From the NCBI GenBank assembly GCA_050015355.1, contig JBEKBO010000159.1, forward strand, positions 1 through 8,081: a DNA stretch of 8,081 bases, in the 5' to 3' direction. A program made the position numbers and the translations under genes. This DNA is from CAWBRT01 sp050015355 (GTDB lineage Bacteria > Acidobacteriota > Terriglobia > Terriglobales > Acidobacteriaceae). Positions 6,762-8,081 of this stretch are shown in pieces. Position 1 is the stretch's first letter. Every line of letters begins with the position of its first letter. The notes under the pieces are model-generated. The model saw nothing but the letters and a program-made list of their open reading frames with translations. It was not told where the DNA came from and ran no database searches.

Positions 6762-7114
6762 GAGGTAGGGGAACGCTTCAAACCCTATCCACATTCAAAT
6801 GGCTGGAGGAGGGTGGCCCGCAGGAGCCACGGTGCAGTACCGGCTCGCGATGAAGCGAATGCGTGCCAGTTATTCGAACTTTGCGCCCAGAGTCGATTAC
6901 AGGCGGGGGCGACCCTCGCTCCATGGTTCCGGTGCGGCTGGCCGGTGCGGAGGTCACTGAGGCTTTTTGCACCAAGCTGGCGGGGATGTCCTGACCCCTT
7001 AGCGTCCGCAAAGCAAGAACGGAACTTGCGAGTCAGTTCTTTTCATGATCCGCCGCTCGTGCTGTTCCGGTCAATATTCCAGCGGTTAGCCGGGATGGCA
7101 GAATTTTAAGTAAC

Positions 7115-7140
7115 CACCATGAAGCTCTATTTTCGTGGTG
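7115..7140 (+). promoter_or_regulatory. Hairpin covering the start codon of a small reading frame
   Basis: The arms 7115-7123 (CACCATGAA) and 7132-7140 (TTCGTGGTG) pair over 9 bp with one G-U pair, with a further possible G-U at 7124/7131, leaving a loop of 6-8 nt. The ATG at 7119-7121 lies in the left arm. No T run follows the right arm, so it is not an intrinsic terminator. It may limit translation of the small frame, or be a structured leader of the methyltransferase mRNA. Confidence 0.4.
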
Positions 7141-7235
7141 ATCGTGCTGCGGTTTCTGCGGCCGAGTCGGGGTTCATGCTGCACGCCAAGTACCGGGCAA
7201 GTTTCTGGCCAGAGATGCCTTTTGGGGTAACCTAA
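7119..7235 (+). CDS. Possible 38-residue small protein or leader peptide upstream of the methyltransferase
   Basis: ATG 7119 opens a 38-codon frame to TAA 7233-7235. The peptide begins MKLYFRGDRAAVSAAESGF and its C-terminal end is rich in aromatic residues and Pro (SFWPEMPFGVT). It stops 7 nt before the methyltransferase ATG, and the only purine-rich site for that gene (AAGG, 7236-7239) overlaps its end, so the two may be translationally coupled. Its own ribosome binding site is poor and its start is inside a hairpin. I do not recognise the sequence; it could be a leader peptide, a remnant of a longer gene, or chance. Confidence 0.3.
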   Translation: MKLYFRGDRAAVSAAESGFMLHAKYRASFWPEMPFGVT

Positions 7236-7242
7236 AAGGTCT

Positions 7243-7965
7243 ATGCTACCTGAGGAAGCCAAAAGGATAGCGGATCATCAGCGCCGCCGTTTCAACGAAC
7301 TGGTGGATGTCTTTGATCAGCCACAGCCACTAGAAGTGATGGCAAGCCTGCGGGAGATTGTTTCTTCGGCCGGATTGCGTTCCGGCGAGATCGTTCTGGA
7401 TGTCGGAACAGGAGTCGGGGTCCTGATCCCCTTGATTCAGTCCTACCAGCCGGGTGCGGTGTTGGCTTGCGACGTGGCCGAAAAGATGTTGCAGCGGGTT
7501 CAGGAAAAATACCCAGCAGTCCGCACTTACCATGCCGATATCGCTTCGCTGGACTTGGCCTCCACCAGCTTGGACGCCATCTTCATGAATGGCATGTTCG
7601 GGAATATTGCAGATAAACCAGCCGCCTGCCGAAATGCGGCACGCATACTCCAGTCAGGCGGGCGTCTTGTGGTCAGCCATCCCGAAGGCCGGGCCTTCGT
7701 GGATCAGTTACGAGCCAGCAGCGATCTGTTTATTGAATCACTTCCCGCCAGAGATGCATTTAATGCTCTCCTTGAGCCGCTGGGGTTGAAAGTAATGGCG
7801 TATCGGGATGAACCCAAGCTGTATCTCATGGTGGTCGCAATGTCTACCGGGATTTCTTGCTATGTGTGGGGACATAACGAAAAAGGCGGATGCAGCGATC
7901 AAGGAACAGGCTTCGATGGGCATACATTAAGGCTCTGCGCTAGGTCGAGTCGCTGCAATTGTTGA
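7243..7965 (+). CDS. Class I SAM-dependent methyltransferase, C-terminus probably altered by IS insertion
   Basis: The frame encodes 240 residues with a Rossmann-type methyltransferase fold. Motif I is VLDVGTGVG (51-59), the acidic residue that would bind the SAM ribose is Asp77 (in ACDVAEKML), the motif II strand begins at Asp111 (DAIFMNGMFGN), and the post-II region GGRLVVSHPEG follows at about 140-150. The final expected strand, KLYLMVVAM, ends at residue 200. The last 40 residues (201-240) are rich in Cys, Gly and Ser and unlike the family; they overlap the inferred left end of an IS110 element and are probably not native. The substrate cannot be told from the sequence; small-molecule methylation is likely for this type. 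AAGG at 7236-7239 is only 3 nt before the ATG, so initiation may depend on the upstream small frame. Confidence 0.85.
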   Translation: MLPEEAKRIADHQRRRFNELVDVFDQPQPLEVMASLREIVSSAGLRSGEIVLDVGTGVGVLIPLIQSYQPGAVLACDVAEKMLQRVQEKYPAVRTYHADIASLDLASTSLDAIFMNGMFGNIADKPAACRNAARILQSGGRLVVSHPEGRAFVDQLRASSDLFIESLPARDAFNALLEPLGLKVMAYRDEPKLYLMVVAMSTGISCYVWGHNEKGGCSDQGTGFDGHTLRLCARSSRCNC

Positions 7966-8053
7966 GAAATTGATTGGATAAGGACGAAGGCTTCTAGCGA
8001 CCTGTATGTTCATTGTTTGAGGAACAAGAGCATCCGGGTCAGGAGAAGCCTTC
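7861..8053 (+). ncRNA. Candidate IS110 bridge RNA: three successive hairpins before the transposase
   Basis: Three hairpins occur in order. Stem 1 is TATGT/ACATA (7861-7865 with 7872-7876). Stem 2 is eight perfect pairs, TGCAGCGA with TCGCTGCA (7891-7898 with 7950-7957), plus one G-U, enclosing about 50 nt. Stem 3 is ten perfect pairs (7986-7995 with 8044-8053), extended inward by 9 of 10 pairs (7999-8008 with 8031-8040) and five more (8013-8017 with 8023-8027). Known IS110 bridge RNAs have a 5' stem-loop, a target-binding loop and a donor-binding loop in this order, are about 180 nt long, and lie in the left non-coding end. I infer stem 2 to be the target loop and stem 3 the donor loop. The structure is seen by hand pairing; the RNA identity is inference. 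Confidence 0.45.
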
Positions 8054-8081
8054 ATGACTATTGTAGGGTGTGATTTCCATC
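8054..8081 (+). CDS. IS110-family transposase, first nine codons only
   Basis: ATG 8054 is preceded by AGGAGA (8041-8046) at 7-nt spacing and opens MTIVGCDFH before the window ends. This N-terminus resembles IS110-family DEDD transposases, whose first catalytic Asp of the RuvC-like domain lies in a VGxD context near residue 7 (Asp7 here). Only nine residues are visible, so identification rests on the motif, the ribosome binding site and the structured region upstream. The ribosome binding site lies partly in the right arm of the 7986-8053 hairpin, so folding of the mRNA would limit its translation. Confidence 0.7.

Larger units (their letters stand above)
6378..7118. other. Intergenic stretch of 741 bp without a convincing intact gene
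   Basis: The part at 6378-6630 has similar base composition to the genes and may hold decayed coding sequence (see 6505-6627). The part at 6633-6770 is AT-rich and contains an inverted repeat, a weak promoter candidate and a heptamer tandem repeat. The part at 6771-7118 is GC-rich again, but the short frames there overlap on opposite strands and resemble no protein family I know. No clear intrinsic terminator for the chaperone operon (GC stem plus T run) was found. No tRNA or riboswitch consensus was recognised. Confidence 0.6.
7843..8081 (+). mobile_element. Left end of an IS110-family insertion sequence (boundary inferred)
   Basis: The window ends inside the element. Evidence is the transposase start at 8054, the structured non-coding region before it, and the breakdown of methyltransferase similarity after codon 200 (7842). 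IS110 elements lack the terminal inverted repeats and target duplications used to mark other insertion sequences, so the left edge cannot be fixed from this sequence; it probably lies within about 7840-7860. IS110-group elements usually have a left non-coding end of about 200 bp, consistent with this placement. Confidence 0.5.

Noticed and set aside
6929..6950. Direct repeat CCGGTGCGG, two copies 13 nt apart
   Set aside because: A single short GC-rich repeat with no further copies; likely chance.
7013..7041. Hairpins GCAAG/CTTGC and AAGAAC/GTTCTT as an intrinsic terminator
   Set aside because: The stems are short and AT-rich, compete with each other, and are followed by only a very short T run.
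6813..7109. Forward frame of 98 codons, with an opposing reverse frame at 6778-7011
   Set aside because: Two frames overlap on opposite strands, neither has a recognisable domain or ribosome binding site, and both are rich in Arg, Ser and Pro.
7862..7930. 22-codon frame (MCGDITKKADAAIKEQASMG...) inside the tail of the methyltransferase frame
   Set aside because: The peptide looks plausible, but there is no ribosome binding site and it lies inside the structured region interpreted as a bridge RNA.
7845..8038. CCGGG shared between the presumed element edge (about 7847-7851) and the inner right arm of the last hairpin (8034-8038), as donor-guide evidence
   Set aside because: Five bases are too few to be meaningful without knowing the element's right end.

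Overview
This is a GC-rich bacterial window dominated by a compact, co-directional five-gene operon on the + strand (about 382-6377). It encodes a complete accessory Hsp70 chaperone machine: a 933-residue helical-repeat (TPR-like) protein with a CxCxxC motif and an acidic C-terminal tail, a 103-residue minimal J-domain protein, a 260-residue GrpE-like nucleotide exchange factor, a 611-residue Hsp70/DnaK-type ATPase, and an 83-residue double-CxxC zinc-ribbon protein. Junctions are very tight (9-nt gap, 7-nt gap, 1-nt overlap, 4-nt overlap), so the five products are probably made together. The most striking point is that the J protein has Pro-Pro-Asp where the family has His-Pro-Asp, the loop that normally triggers Hsp70 ATP hydrolysis.

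Left of the operon (1-137, - strand) is the 5' end of a divergent gene for a small hydrophobic protein that runs off the window. The 244-bp divergent spacer shows no CIRCE-type heat-shock operator and only weak promoter candidates.

From 6378 to about 7118 there is no convincing intact gene. The stretch holds a possible gene remnant (6505-6627), an inverted repeat (6633-6681), an AT-rich segment with a weak promoter candidate, and three perfect tandem copies of a 7-bp purine-rich unit (6741-6761). A 38-codon reading frame (7119-7235), whose start codon lies inside a hairpin, ends 7 nt before a class I SAM-dependent methyltransferase gene (7243-7965).

The right end carries the start of an insertion sequence of the IS110 family. 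Only nine residues of the transposase are present (from 8054), but the roughly 200 bp before it fold on paper into three successive hairpins (7861-7876, 7891-7957, 7986-8053). This resembles the bridge RNA encoded in the left non-coding end of IS110-group elements. The last 40 codons of the methyltransferase frame do not look like the family and overlap this region, so the element probably inserted at the 3' end of the methyltransferase gene.

The window suggests a GC-rich Gram-negative soil or sediment bacterium. Acidobacteriota is my best guess, from the transposase N-terminus and the style of the accessory Hsp70 cassette, but this rests on recollection of such sequences and not on a search.
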